This document shows positions 43,704 through 52,961 of a DNA stretch of 64,000 bases, in pieces. The notes under the pieces are model-generated. The model was not told the DNA's origin and ran no database searches. It worked only from the letters and a program-made list of their open reading frames with translations. Within the stretch, counting starts at the first letter, position 1. Each line of letters starts with the position of its first letter. Origin of the DNA: Heyndrickxia sp050281185 (GTDB lineage Bacteria > Bacillota > Bacilli > Bacillales > Bacillaceae_C); the NCBI RefSeq assembly GCF_050281185.1, contig NZ_JBNNWS010000003.1, positions 258,916-322,915 of the forward strand, in the 5' to 3' direction. A program made the position numbers and the translations under genes.

Positions 43704-46370
43704 ATGGGTCGTAAAGATGATATTTTCGATTTTGTGAAAGAGGTGAGGAGGAGTGTTTCTGCTAATGATATATCGGAGCAGCTTCGTTTAGATCGTTCGA
43801 ATGTAAGTAGGTATTTGAATGAGCTTTATAAGGAAGGTCTGATAGAGAAAACGAGCGGAAAGCCTACTCTTTATTTTTATCCAGAATCAGATGAGGAACG
43901 TGAGCCCTCTCCTCGGCATGAACATAAACCTAGTCATACATTTGATGGATTAATTGGTGCAGATGGCAGTTTAAAGATTGCTATTCAACAGGCGAAGGCT
44001 GCGATTTTATATCCGCCAAGAGGGTTGCACACCTTAATTTTAGGAAAAACAGGGACTGGAAAATCATTTTTTGCAGAATGTATGTACAAATACGCTATTG
44101 AATCAGGGAATATAAAACAAGAAGCACCTTTTATTCAATTTAACTGTGCAGACTATGCTCAAAATCCTCAGCTTTTATTTGGTCATATATTCGGAGTGAA
44201 AAAAGGAGCTTTTACTGGGGCAACAGAAGACCGCATTGGTCTAATTGAAAAAGCCGATATGGGGATCCTGTTTTTAGATGAAATTCATCGTCTTCCTCCA
44301 GAAGGTCAAGAAATGCTCTTTACATTCATTGATAAAGGGGAATTTCGCAGCCTCGGTGACAGTGAACGAACGAAAACTGCTTCTGTGCAGATTATTGGGG
44401 CTACAACGGAATCAACTGAGTCATATCTGCTTGAGACTTTTACAAGAAGAATTCCGATGACCATTCATTTGCCTTCCTTGGAGGAACGGAAATTTGAGGA
44501 ACGTTATCAACTGATTGAGCATTTTTTAATCCAGGAATCTAACCGTTTAAATGAAACAATCTATGTAGAAAGACGTGCATTGGCCGCATTTTTGTTATAT
44601 CGTACTTCTGCAAATATCGGCCAGCTGCAACGAGATTTAAAGCTAGCTTGTGCAAAATCCTTCTTACAATTTAAGTCTGACCAAGTATCAATACTTATAA
44701 TCCAGCAGCAGGATCTGCCAATCCATGTTCAAAAGGGCCTATTAGATGTAAAAGAATACCGGGATAAGATGGACAGAATTATTGATGCTGACCAAGAAAT
44801 CTTTACATTTTACGATCGGAAAAAAACAGATGAAAAAGATGAAGGAGATTTTTATCAGAATATTGAGGATAAGTTAAAGAAGCTTCACCTGGAAGGAAAA
44901 AACATAAAGGATATTCAAACTGAAATACTAATGGACGGAGATCAATATTTTAATGAATATATTGATCAGCTACCCCAAATTGGGTTTGATGAAATGGTTG
45001 ATGTTCAAATATGGAGCATCACCGATAAAATATACAACTATGCAGAACAGGAATTAAACCGTTCGTTTAGGAAAAAAATGAAATTTGCTTTTGCCCTTCA
45101 TTTACAAGGAACAATTGAAAGAATCAAACAAAATAAAGTCGTCGTTCATCCTAATTTAAAGGAAATTCATAAAAAGTATCCTAAAGAATTTAAGGTATCC
45201 ATAGAAGTAGCACAAATCATTGAAAATGAATTAGATGTCGAGATTCCACTTGATGAAATTGGATTTATTACGATGTTTTTAGTTTCAGATATTGAGGAAG
45301 GAATGTATAACCAAGATGATAAAGTTAGGATCATCGTAATGATGCATGGAACCTCTACCGCTTCAAGTATGCTGCAAACGGTTCAGGATTTGTTAGGTGT
45401 TCAAATTGGAAATGCCTTTGATATGCCGCTTTCAATGGAAGTCCGAGACATGTATGAAACGGTTAAAAAGGCCATCGTCGAGATGAATCCAGCAAAAGGT
45501 GTTTTATTCCTAGTCGATATGGGTTCAGTAGCTTCCTTTGGAAATATGATTTTTGAAGAAACAGGAATTAAGACGAAAACCATTTCAATGGCCAGCACCC
45601 CTATCGTAATGGAAGCTGTCCGCAAGACCTCTTTAGGTAGAAGCTTAGAGGATATTTATCAAAGCTGTCTTCAGTTATTTGAGAGTCAATTCAAATCGGT
45701 CGTATTTCGACCAAAACCTACAAAAAAGGCCATTATTACGGCTTGTTTTACAGGAGAAGGTGTGGCAAAAAAAATCAAGGAACGGCTTGAAACGCTAATT
45801 AAAGGAAAAGATATCGAGCTTATTTCGCTGCAATTTCTTCATAGAGAGTCCTTTACCGAAAAGATTGAACAATTATCAGAACAGTACGATATATTAGCTA
45901 TCGCTGGAACTGTACAGTTCGAATTTAATGACATACCATTCTTCTCCCCCATCGACATTTTCAATGACGATCATTTGAAAAAGTTAGGAAGTATGATCGG
46001 AGAGGACGAACCGTATAATAAAATGATTCAAACATTGGAAAATCACTTAACAATGATCCCGTCTGTTTCCCGTTTGATACAACGATTACGTAAGATTGTC
46101 ATAAACCTTGAACTAAAATTAAACGTTACTTTGGATGATGAGGTAATAATGGGGATTATCCTCCATCTTGGCTTTTTAATCGAAAACATGAAGCTGCAGC
46201 AGCCAACGCGAAAATTTCCGAATATGAAAGAGTATCATAAGAAACACAAAGAAAAAATTAGTCATGTTAAAAATATCTTTCGTGACATAGAAATTGAATA
46301 CGATATTACATTTACAGATGATGAAATGATGTATATTTGTCAAATGTGTCTAGAAAACAATAATTCCTAA
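43704..46370 (+). CDS. LevR-like sigma-54-dependent activator with PRD and PTS EIIA/EIIB-like domains
   Basis: The 888-residue protein has an N-terminal winged HTH (1-60) and an AAA+ domain (about 80-330). Walker A is GKTGTGKSFF (about 115-124), and the sigma-54 contact loop GAFTGA lies near residue 170. The second half contains two PRD domains (about 440-560 and 780-885), a mannose-type EIIA-like domain (VRIIVMMHGTSTASSMLQTV) and an EIIB-like region. LevR/ManR-type proteins activate -24/-12 promoters of PTS operons when phosphorylation reports substrate. The perfect -24/-12 promoter just downstream shows the target is the adjacent PTS operon. Confidence 0.9.
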   Translation: MGRKDDIFDFVKEVRRSVSANDISEQLRLDRSNVSRYLNELYKEGLIEKTSGKPTLYFYPESDEEREPSPRHEHKPSHTFDGLIGADGSLKIAIQQAKAAILYPPRGLHTLILGKTGTGKSFFAECMYKYAIESGNIKQEAPFIQFNCADYAQNPQLLFGHIFGVKKGAFTGATEDRIGLIEKADMGILFLDEIHRLPPEGQEMLFTFIDKGEFRSLGDSERTKTASVQIIGATTESTESYLLETFTRRIPMTIHLPSLEERKFEERYQLIEHFLIQESNRLNETIYVERRALAAFLLYRTSANIGQLQRDLKLACAKSFLQFKSDQVSILIIQQQDLPIHVQKGLLDVKEYRDKMDRIIDADQEIFTFYDRKKTDEKDEGDFYQNIEDKLKKLHLEGKNIKDIQTEILMDGDQYFNEYIDQLPQIGFDEMVDVQIWSITDKIYNYAEQELNRSFRKKMKFAFALHLQGTIERIKQNKVVVHPNLKEIHKKYPKEFKVSIEVAQIIENELDVEIPLDEIGFITMFLVSDIEEGMYNQDDKVRIIVMMHGTSTASSMLQTVQDLLGVQIGNAFDMPLSMEVRDMYETVKKAIVEMNPAKGVLFLVDMGSVASFGNMIFEETGIKTKTISMASTPIVMEAVRKTSLGRSLEDIYQSCLQLFESQFKSVVFRPKPTKKAIITACFTGEGVAKKIKERLETLIKGKDIELISLQFLHRESFTEKIEQLSEQYDILAIAGTVQFEFNDIPFFSPIDIFNDDHLKKLGSMIGEDEPYNKMIQTLENHLTMIPSVSRLIQRLRKIVINLELKLNVTLDDEVIMGIILHLGFLIENMKLQQPTRKFPNMKEYHKKHKEKISHVKNIFRDIEIEYDITFTDDEMMYICQMCLENNNS

Positions 46371-46372
46371 TG

Positions 46373-46430
46373 TGTGTAATAAAAAACACAAGTGTGTAAA
46401 TAATCTCATGCTTGTGTTTTTTGTGTGTAA
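46373..46430 (+). promoter_or_regulatory. Upstream activator repeats and hairpin after the LevR-like gene
   Basis: TGTGTAA occurs at 46373, 46393 and 46424, about 2 and 3 helical turns apart, upstream of the sigma-54 promoter, as expected for an enhancer. In the same stretch AAAAACACAAG (about 46382-46392) and CTTGTGTTTTTT (46411-46422) form a stem with a T tail, a likely terminator for the regulator gene. Confidence 0.6.
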
Positions 46431-46446
46431 ATAAAAAGTATTGAAA

Positions 46447-46460
46447 TGATTGCGTTTCCA
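46447..46460 (+). promoter_or_regulatory. cre-like site upstream of the sigma-54 promoter
   Basis: TGATTGCGTTTCCA fits the CcpA consensus except for two bases. It lies just upstream of the -24 element. Confidence 0.4.
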
Positions 46461-46470
46461 CACAATAAAG

Positions 46471-46488
46471 TTGGCACGTTTCTTGCAT
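46471..46488 (+). promoter_or_regulatory. Sigma-54 (-24/-12) promoter of the PTS operon
   Basis: TTGGCACGTTTCTTGCAT contains TGGCAC-N5-TTGCA with the invariant GG and GC 12 bp apart. Transcription should start near 46498. The activator gene is directly upstream. Confidence 0.93.
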
Positions 46489-46528
46489 GAATATATGTAA
46501 GTGGAAGATGTTCTTCCTACTTCATTTA

Positions 46529-46636
46529 TTTAAAGGCTATTTTCTCAAAAGATTGTTGCTATTTCGTATAGTAACATTTTGTTTCGGGACAATTTTTTAG
46601 AAAAATGCAACAAAGTATAAGAAAAGAGCCTTACAA
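46529..46636. repeat. MITE-like inverted-repeat element in the PTS operon leader
   Basis: The left end AAAGGCTATTTTCTCAAAAG...TTGTTGC (46532-46559) and the right end GCAACAAAGTATAAGAAAAG...GCC (46607-46630) are imperfect inverted copies of about 27 bp. The whole is about 105 bp. A related right end occurs at 27648-27675, and a lone left-end-like segment at 46974-47000. It lies in the transcribed leader between the sigma-54 promoter and the EIIB gene. Confidence 0.5.
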
Positions 46637-46674
46637 AACATTTATATTTCTACTACAAAAGGAGAGGATTTACT

Positions 46675-46974
46675 ATGAAGACGATTATGCTAGTTTGTTC
46701 TGCAGGTATGTCTACAAGTCTTTTAGTTACAAAAATGGAGGAAGCAGCGAAAAACATGGGTGAAGAGGTAAAAATCTTTGCTGTACCAGAAGCGGAGGCA
46801 AATAGACATTTTGATGAAATTGATATTTTATTACTAGGACCTCAAGTTCGCTTCTTAAAAGGAAAAATCGAAAAAGCTGTAGCTGGAAAGAACATTCCGG
46901 TTGATGTGATTGATAGTATTGCGTATGGAACAATGAATGGTGAAGCAGTATTAACAAAAGCTTTATCACTGTAA
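46675..46974 (+). CDS. licB: PTS EIIB component, lactose/cellobiose (lichenan) family
   Basis: The 99-residue protein has the phosphocysteine loop MLVCSAGMSTSLL with Cys8 and a GPQVRFLKGKIEK segment, typical of LicB/CelA. It passes phosphate from EIIA to the incoming sugar. First gene of the sigma-54-driven operon in the order EIIB-EIIC-EIIA-phosphoglucosidase, as in licBCAH. AAAGGAGAGG precedes the ATG. Confidence 0.9.
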   Translation: MKTIMLVCSAGMSTSLLVTKMEEAAKNMGEEVKIFAVPEAEANRHFDEIDILLLGPQVRFLKGKIEKAVAGKNIPVDVIDSIAYGTMNGEAVLTKALSL

Positions 46975-47035
46975 AAGGCTGTTTTCGCAAAGATTGATGC
47001 ATATTTTTTTCGGGGCATCTTAAAAAAATACATCT
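46974..47035 (+). repeat. Hairpin-forming segment with a left-end-like repeat
   Basis: AAAAGGCTGTTTTCGCAAAG (from 46975) resembles the left end of the element at 46529. It is followed by GATGCATATTTTTTT and AAAAAAATACATC, which pair. It lies between the EIIB and EIIC genes and could cause partial termination or mRNA processing. Confidence 0.4.
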
Positions 47036-47164
47036 TTCGAAATGTTTAATGCTGATATTTAATATTTTCGATTCATAATTACCAAGCCTTACAGAAGTGA
47101 TTAACGAGCTTTGCGGGAGAGGAATTATATTTTTTTTATAGAAAATAGTAAAGGGGAATCTAGA

Positions 47165-48445
47165 ATGAATAAATTTCTAGAAATTGCTGGTCGTATTGGA
47201 GCGCAACGACACTTAGTTGCTATTCGTGATGGTTTTGTCATCATCATGCCATTAATGATCTTAGGATCAATGGTTATTCTAATTAACAATTTACCAATTA
47301 ATGCGTATCAAGACTTTATGTCCAGTTTGTTTCATGGAGATACTTGGAAACAGTTTGGAGGAAGTGTTTGGACAGGAACTTTTGCCATTGTATCCTTGCT
47401 TGTAACATTTACCATTTCCTATCAATTGGCAAGATCATATGACAAGGATGGTCTTTCTGCAGGGATTGTTTCCTTTGCAGCATTGGCAACAATTATGCAG
47501 CCAGTCGCTGAAGGTTCTGGACTTCCATTAGTATGGGCTGGAGCTCAAGGTTTATTTATCGCAATTATTACAGCACTTGTTTCAACTGAAATTTTTACAA
47601 GATTACTTGGAAATGAAAAACTAATGATGAAAATGCCTGCAAGTGTACCACCGGCTGTATCAAAATCATTTGCGGCATTGTTACCAGCTATCATTACTTT
47701 ATCTATTTTTGGTCTTATTAAAGTATTTACAATTGTTGCTGGAATTCCTGATATTCATCAAGCATTCTTTGATGCTTTACAAGCACCGATTTCGAAAATG
47801 GCAAACACACTTTGGTCTGCAATCATTATTGCACTATTAATTCATATTCTTTGGTTCTTTGGTTTACACGGTTCAAATATCATGGAGCCTGTTATGCAAA
47901 CAGTATACTTACCAGCAATTGAAGCAAACGCAAAAGCATTAGAAGCTGGTCAAGAAATACCTAATATTGTAACAAAACCATTTTTCGATGCATTTATGTA
48001 TTTAGGTGGAACAGGTGCAACAATGGCCTTAATTATTGCTGTGTTTATTGCGGGCCGCCGTCATAAGCATTATCGAAATATTTCTGGATTGGGTGCAGCA
48101 CCAGGTTTATTTAACATAAACGAGCCAATATTGTTTGGATTCCCAATCGTATTGAATCCTTTATTAATCATTCCATTTATTTTAACACCAGTAGTTTTAA
48201 CAGTATTTAGTTATATAATGATTGCCACAGGAATCGTACCGAAAACAGTTGCCTTTATTCCATGGACAACACCGCCAGTAATCGGAGGGTTTTTAGCAAC
48301 AGGTTCTTGGCGCGGAGCAGGATTGGCACTAGTAAACTTAGTTATAGCTGTTCTTATTTATATACCATTTATTAAAGTAGCAGAACGAGCTGAAGTGAAG
48401 AAGCTTCAAGAGCAAGCAAACATAGGAGAAACTACAGAACAATAG
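47165..48445 (+). CDS. licC: PTS EIIC permease, lactose/cellobiose family
   Basis: The 426-residue membrane protein has about 10 helices. FLEIAGRIGAQRHLVAIRDG at the start, LWFFGLHGSNIMEPVMQTVY in the middle and FNINEPILFGFPIVLNP (about 320-336) with the substrate Glu are typical of LicC/CelB. I start at ATG 47165, which has AAAGGGGAA upstream; the frame open to 47111 adds a sequence untypical of the family. Confidence 0.9.
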   Translation: MNKFLEIAGRIGAQRHLVAIRDGFVIIMPLMILGSMVILINNLPINAYQDFMSSLFHGDTWKQFGGSVWTGTFAIVSLLVTFTISYQLARSYDKDGLSAGIVSFAALATIMQPVAEGSGLPLVWAGAQGLFIAIITALVSTEIFTRLLGNEKLMMKMPASVPPAVSKSFAALLPAIITLSIFGLIKVFTIVAGIPDIHQAFFDALQAPISKMANTLWSAIIIALLIHILWFFGLHGSNIMEPVMQTVYLPAIEANAKALEAGQEIPNIVTKPFFDAFMYLGGTGATMALIIAVFIAGRRHKHYRNISGLGAAPGLFNINEPILFGFPIVLNPLLIIPFILTPVVLTVFSYIMIATGIVPKTVAFIPWTTPPVIGGFLATGSWRGAGLALVNLVIAVLIYIPFIKVAERAEVKKLQEQANIGETTEQ

Positions 48446-48467
48446 ATTTAGCAGGGAGTCGAGTGCA

Positions 48468-48776
48468 ATGAATATTGAAGAAACAATTATGAAGATTATT
48501 CTTCATAGTGGAAACGCAAAAAGTGATGCCTTTGAAGCAATCCAAGCAGCAAAGGAAAATAATCTTGAATTAGCAAGAGAGTGTATGGAGAAGGCTAACC
48601 AGGAGCTTACAAACGCTCATCATGTACAAACATCTTTAATTCAATCTGAAGCACGTGGGGAAAAAACAGAGGTATCATTATTGCTTATTCATGCACAAGA
48701 TCATCTAATGAATGCAATCACATTCAAAGATCTAGCAAATGAATTTGTAGATTTATATGAAACGATAAAAAGATAA
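48468..48776 (+). CDS. licA: PTS EIIA component, lactose/cellobiose family
   Basis: The 102-residue all-helical protein has the phosphorylated His in LIHAQDHLMNA (His75). Length and motif fit LicA/CelC. It follows the EIIC gene by 22 bp in the operon. Confidence 0.9.
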   Translation: MNIEETIMKIILHSGNAKSDAFEAIQAAKENNLELARECMEKANQELTNAHHVQTSLIQSEARGEKTEVSLLLIHAQDHLMNAITFKDLANEFVDLYETIKR

Positions 48777-48794
48777 TTTTAGAAATGATAGATT

Positions 48795-48844
48795 GGCTAT
48801 GCGAAAAGACATGTTGAAGGTTAACAGCGTCTTTTAACAGAGCC
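48795..48844 (+). other. Hairpin between the EIIA and GH4 genes
   Basis: GGCT-ATGCG-AAAAGAC and GTCTTTT-AACAG-AGCC form a stem with an internal loop. A short T-rich stretch follows. It could attenuate transcription or protect the upstream mRNA. Confidence 0.45.
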
Positions 48845-48896
48845 TTTCTTTATTGACATAGGGACGTCCAAGCCCCAAATAAGGGAGGAAGAAAAA

Positions 48897-50195
48897 ATGA
48901 AAATTGCAGTTATTGGTGGAGGAAGCAGTTACACACCTGAATTAATTGAAGGATTTATCCTTCGTGCAGATAAAATAAATGTAGACGAAATCGTACTTGT
49001 TGATATTGAAGCTGGTAGAGAAAAATTAGAAATCGTTGGTGCCCTTGCAAAAAGAATGATTGAGAAAAGTGGGCTTCCTATTAAAGTAGAACTCACTTTT
49101 GATAGAATCAAGGCCATTACAAATGCAGATTTTGTACTAACACAGTTCCGTGTCGGCGGCCTTGATGCACGAGCAATGGATGAGCGCATTCCTCTTAAAT
49201 ATGATGTAATCGGCCAAGAAACAACTGGACCAGGAGGATTCGCAAAAGCACTTCGCACCATTCCAGTTATCCTTGATATTTGTAAAGAGATTGAAGAATA
49301 TTCAAATGACGCTTGGTTAATAAACTTTACAAACCCAGCTGGGATGGTAACAGAAGCCGTTCACAAGTACACGTCTGTTAAGGCAATTGGACTTTGCAAT
49401 GTTCCAATCAATATGAAGCAAATGTCTGCAAATATATTAGAGGTTGACCGAGATAATGTAAATATGTCATTTGCTGGATTAAATCACCTTGTCTACGCAA
49501 CCAATGTTCATGTGAATGGCAAAGATGAAATGGATACATTACTTGATCGTATTATTGAAGGAAAAAATATGAATATGAGAAATATTCATGATGCACCCTG
49601 GGAGGAAGAATTCTTAAAAGCACTTCGAGTTCTACCATGCCCTTATCATCGATATTATTACATGATGGATGAAATGCTGATAGAAGAAAAAGAAGCAGCA
49701 GAACAAAGAGGAACTCGTGCAGAACAGGTGAAGGAAATTGAAAAAGGGTTATTTGAAACCTATAAAAACCCAGCATTAAATGTGAAGCCGAAGGAATTAG
49801 AAGAACGTGGTGGTTCCTTATATTCTGAAGCAGCAGTATCACTTATTACATCCATTATTACGAATGATCACGCCATCCATACAGTGAATGTACCAAACAA
49901 CGGTACCATTTCACAGCTTCCTGATGATGTGGCAGTTGAAGTTACTTGTGTAGTAAATAGTGAAGGCCCAAAACCGTTACAGGTTGGAAAACTTCCTACA
50001 TCAGTGATTGGCTTAATCCAGCAAGTAAAAGCATTTGAAGAATTAACGATTGAAGCAGCGGTAACTGGTAATAAACACAAAGCACTACTCGCGCTTGTAA
50101 ATAACCCATTCGTTCCATCAAGTAAAGTGGCAAAGCATTTGTTACACGATATTTTAGAAGCAAATAAAGATTATTTACCACAGTTTACAAAATAG
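48897..50195 (+). CDS. licH: 6-phospho-beta-glucosidase, glycoside hydrolase family 4
   Basis: The 432-residue protein begins with the NAD fold MKIAVIGGGSSYTPELIEGF. It has GQETTGPGGFAKALRTIPV, NFTNPAGMVTEA and the metal-binding GLCNVPINMKQ (Cys about 168) and AGLNHLVY (His about 198). GH4 enzymes cleave by an NAD- and Mn-dependent oxidation-elimination path. With the PTS genes it should hydrolyse phosphorylated cellobiose-type sugars. AGGGAGGAAG precedes the ATG. Confidence 0.92.
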   Translation: MKIAVIGGGSSYTPELIEGFILRADKINVDEIVLVDIEAGREKLEIVGALAKRMIEKSGLPIKVELTFDRIKAITNADFVLTQFRVGGLDARAMDERIPLKYDVIGQETTGPGGFAKALRTIPVILDICKEIEEYSNDAWLINFTNPAGMVTEAVHKYTSVKAIGLCNVPINMKQMSANILEVDRDNVNMSFAGLNHLVYATNVHVNGKDEMDTLLDRIIEGKNMNMRNIHDAPWEEEFLKALRVLPCPYHRYYYMMDEMLIEEKEAAEQRGTRAEQVKEIEKGLFETYKNPALNVKPKELEERGGSLYSEAAVSLITSIITNDHAIHTVNVPNNGTISQLPDDVAVEVTCVVNSEGPKPLQVGKLPTSVIGLIQQVKAFEELTIEAAVTGNKHKALLALVNNPFVPSSKVAKHLLHDILEANKDYLPQFTK

Positions 50196-50207
50196 AGGTG
50201 AGCGAGG

Positions 50208-51287
50208 TTGAGAAAATTAGGAATCGCTATTTACCCGCAATATGGAACAGAGAAAGAACAAATTCATTATATTGAAAAAGCAAGTTCGTACGGCTTTTCA
50301 AGAATCTTCACTTGTTTAATGTCAGCGGAAAACGAAAAGGATGTGCGCAAGCTCCAAGACCTAGTAAAGAGAGCTAATCAGCTTGGATTTGAAGTAATAG
50401 CAGATGTAAGTCCAACAGTTTTCCATGATAAAAATCTTTCCTACAAGGACTTATCTTATTTCAAAGAGCTTGGACTTTCAGGACTTCGTCTTGATTTAGG
50501 CTTTTCTGGATTAGAAGAAAGTGTGATGTCCTTCAATGAGCATGGCTTAAGTATTGAATTAAATATGAGTCAAGGTACGAAATATCTGGAGCAAATTCTA
50601 TCTTATGTTCCAAATAAACATCAAATCATTGGCTGCCATAATTTTTACCCGCGCCGCTATACCGGCCTGTCGAGAGAACATTTCCTAAAGTGCTCGAAGC
50701 AGTATAGAGAACATGGGATTCGTACTGCCGCGATGATTTCCTCTAAAGATGCAGCGTTCGGTCCTTGGCCGGTTCAAGAAGGTTTGCCAACCCTTGAGGA
50801 ACATCGATATTTACCAATCGATATTCAAGCGAAAGATATGTTCCAAACAGATCTGATAGATGACGTTATTATTGGGAATGCATTTGCTTCGGAAGAAGAG
50901 TTAAAGCGTCTACCATCCATTAACCGGTATCAATTAGAATTAAAGGTTGAATTCAAAAAAGCGGCAACAAAGACGGAAAAAGAAATAGTGCTGGCGGGTC
51001 AGCATGTCAATCGCGGCGATGTCTCCACCTATGTCATCCGTTCAACAGACAGTCGGGTTACTTACAAACATGAAGAGTTTCCGCCACATGATACGAGTTT
51101 GATCACTCGTGGAAGTGTAACGATTGATAACTCTGGATATGACCGTTACAAAGGTGAAATGCACATTGCACTTCAGGATATGGAGAACAGCGGAAAAACG
51201 AATATTGTCGCAAGGATTGATAAGGATGAACAATATCTACTTGATCACATTCAGCCTTGGCAGAAGTTTAGGTTGGTTGAGAAATAA
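50208..51287 (+). CDS. MupG-like TIM-barrel protein (DUF871 family)
   Basis: The 359-residue protein has a TIM-barrel N-terminal domain (about 1-230: KLGIAIYPQYGTEKEQIHYI, IFTCLMSAE, GLRLDLGFSG, GCHNFYPRRYTGLSR). A small beta C-terminal domain follows (about 240-355). S. aureus MupG, of this family, cleaves the disaccharide MurNAc 6-phosphate-GlcNAc. Many family members are encoded in cellobiose-type PTS operons, and the natural substrate here is open. Start is TTG 50208 with GAGGTGA upstream, 12 bp after the GH4 stop. Confidence 0.8.
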   Translation: MRKLGIAIYPQYGTEKEQIHYIEKASSYGFSRIFTCLMSAENEKDVRKLQDLVKRANQLGFEVIADVSPTVFHDKNLSYKDLSYFKELGLSGLRLDLGFSGLEESVMSFNEHGLSIELNMSQGTKYLEQILSYVPNKHQIIGCHNFYPRRYTGLSREHFLKCSKQYREHGIRTAAMISSKDAAFGPWPVQEGLPTLEEHRYLPIDIQAKDMFQTDLIDDVIIGNAFASEEELKRLPSINRYQLELKVEFKKAATKTEKEIVLAGQHVNRGDVSTYVIRSTDSRVTYKHEEFPPHDTSLITRGSVTIDNSGYDRYKGEMHIALQDMENSGKTNIVARIDKDEQYLLDHIQPWQKFRLVEK

Positions 51288-51373
51288 TAAGCAGAAAAAA
51301 TATTTAAAATGAATAAGAGAACCAAGCCTATCAATTATGCTTGGTTTTACTCTTTACATAGGAGGAAATTCAA

Positions 51374-52771
51374 TTGGCTAATCAATTACAATATAGGTTT
51401 CCAGAAGGATTTTGGTGGGGGTCTGCTGTTTCAGCGACTCAAATCGAAGGAGCTGCAGAAGTTGATGGCAAAGGGCAAAATATTTGGGATTACTGGTACG
51501 AAAAAGAACCAAATCGATTTTTTAATGGAGTAGGTCCAACAAATACGTCTCAATTCTACTATAAATATAAAGAAGATATACAGCTTTTAAAGGAGACAGG
51601 ACATAATAGCTTCCGGCTTTCTATCTCTTGGTCACGCTTAATACCACAAGGCCGTGGAGAGGTGAATCAAAAAGCTGTAGAATTCTACAATAAGGTCATC
51701 GATGAATTACTGCTTCATGGGATTGAGCCGTTTGTTAATTTATATCATTTTGACATGCCGCTTGCTATGCAGGAAATTGGAGGATGGGAATCTAGAGAAA
51801 TAGTTGAGGCATATGCTGCCTATGCTTCAACAGCATTTGACCTCTTTGGGGATCGTGTGAAGAAATGGTTTACCCATAATGAACCAATCGTTCCGGTTGA
51901 AATGGGCTATTTATATGGGGCCCATTATCCAGATATCGTAGATTTTCAAAAGGCAGTTCAGGTTGCTTTTCACACCATGCTTTCAAGTGCTAAGGCAATT
52001 GAGGCATATCGTACTAAGAATTTGGATGGGAAAATCGGTATCATCCTAAATCTAACTCCATCGTATCCAAGAAGCCAGCATCCTGCAGATTTGAAAGCAT
52101 CTGCAATCGCTGACGCCCTATTTAACCGGGTTTTCTTAGATCCATCTGTGAAAGGCGAATATCCGGAAGATCTAGTTGAACTAATTAGCTCTGAAGGATT
52201 TATGCCAAAGATTGAGCCTGGTGACCTTGATACGATTCGCCAAAACACAGTCGATATTCTTGGAATTAATTATTATCAGCCTCGTCGTGTAAAAGCAAAG
52301 GATAACATGCCAAATCCATATGCACCATTTATGCCGGAACGTTACTTCGATTATTATGACATGCCTGGGAAAAAGATAAACCCTCACCGTGGCTGGGAAA
52401 TCTATGAAAAAGGTATTTACGACATTTTAGTAAATGTAAAAGTAAACTATCATAATATTGAATGCTTTATTTCCGAAAATGGCATGGGTGTTGAAAGCGA
52501 AGATCGCTTTGCAGATGAAAATGGCATCATCCAAGATGATTACAGGATTAACTTCTACAAGGATCACTTAAAATGGATTCACAAAGCAATTCAGGAAGGT
52601 GTGAATGTAAAAGGATATCATGTATGGACATTTATGGACAACTGGTCTTGGCTAAACGCATACAAAAACCGCTATGGACTCGTCGCAGTTGATATATACG
52701 GAGATGCCTCCAGAACAATCAAAAAAAGCGGAAAATGGTTCAAGCAGCTATCTGATAATAATGGATTTTAA
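51374..52771 (+). CDS. 6-phospho-beta-glucosidase, glycoside hydrolase family 1
   Basis: The 465-residue protein has the GH1 N-terminal signature FPEGFWWGSAVSATQIEGA. The acid/base Glu170 lies in THNEPIVPVEMG and the nucleophile Glu368 in FISENGMG. A late DNWSWLNAYKNRYGLVAVD completes the site. The PTS context marks it as a phospho-beta-glucosidase. Start is TTG 51374 after AGGAGG. It is the last gene of the operon and the second phospho-beta-glucosidase in it. Confidence 0.9.
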   Translation: MANQLQYRFPEGFWWGSAVSATQIEGAAEVDGKGQNIWDYWYEKEPNRFFNGVGPTNTSQFYYKYKEDIQLLKETGHNSFRLSISWSRLIPQGRGEVNQKAVEFYNKVIDELLLHGIEPFVNLYHFDMPLAMQEIGGWESREIVEAYAAYASTAFDLFGDRVKKWFTHNEPIVPVEMGYLYGAHYPDIVDFQKAVQVAFHTMLSSAKAIEAYRTKNLDGKIGIILNLTPSYPRSQHPADLKASAIADALFNRVFLDPSVKGEYPEDLVELISSEGFMPKIEPGDLDTIRQNTVDILGINYYQPRRVKAKDNMPNPYAPFMPERYFDYYDMPGKKINPHRGWEIYEKGIYDILVNVKVNYHNIECFISENGMGVESEDRFADENGIIQDDYRINFYKDHLKWIHKAIQEGVNVKGYHVWTFMDNWSWLNAYKNRYGLVAVDIYGDASRTIKKSGKWFKQLSDNNGF

Positions 52772-52772
52772 T

Positions 52773-52799
52773 GGGACAGTGGGTCTGGTCCACTGTCCC
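52773..52799. repeat. REP-like palindrome after the GH1 stop
   Basis: GGGACAGTGG-GTCTGGT-CCACTGTCCC: perfect 10-bp arms, one base after the stop codon. Confidence 0.92.
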
Positions 52800-52961
52800 A
52801 CCATGATTGCAAACAAGTAACTGAAAATATATTCAAGAAATCGATTTCATAACTATTGTATTTAAAACGTCAATGGATTTCAAAGAATATCTCTAAAATT
52901 CCAAAAACCGAAGAAAGGTGACGGTTCTTTCAGGGGACCATCGGAAGTTTTGCGTGCAAAA

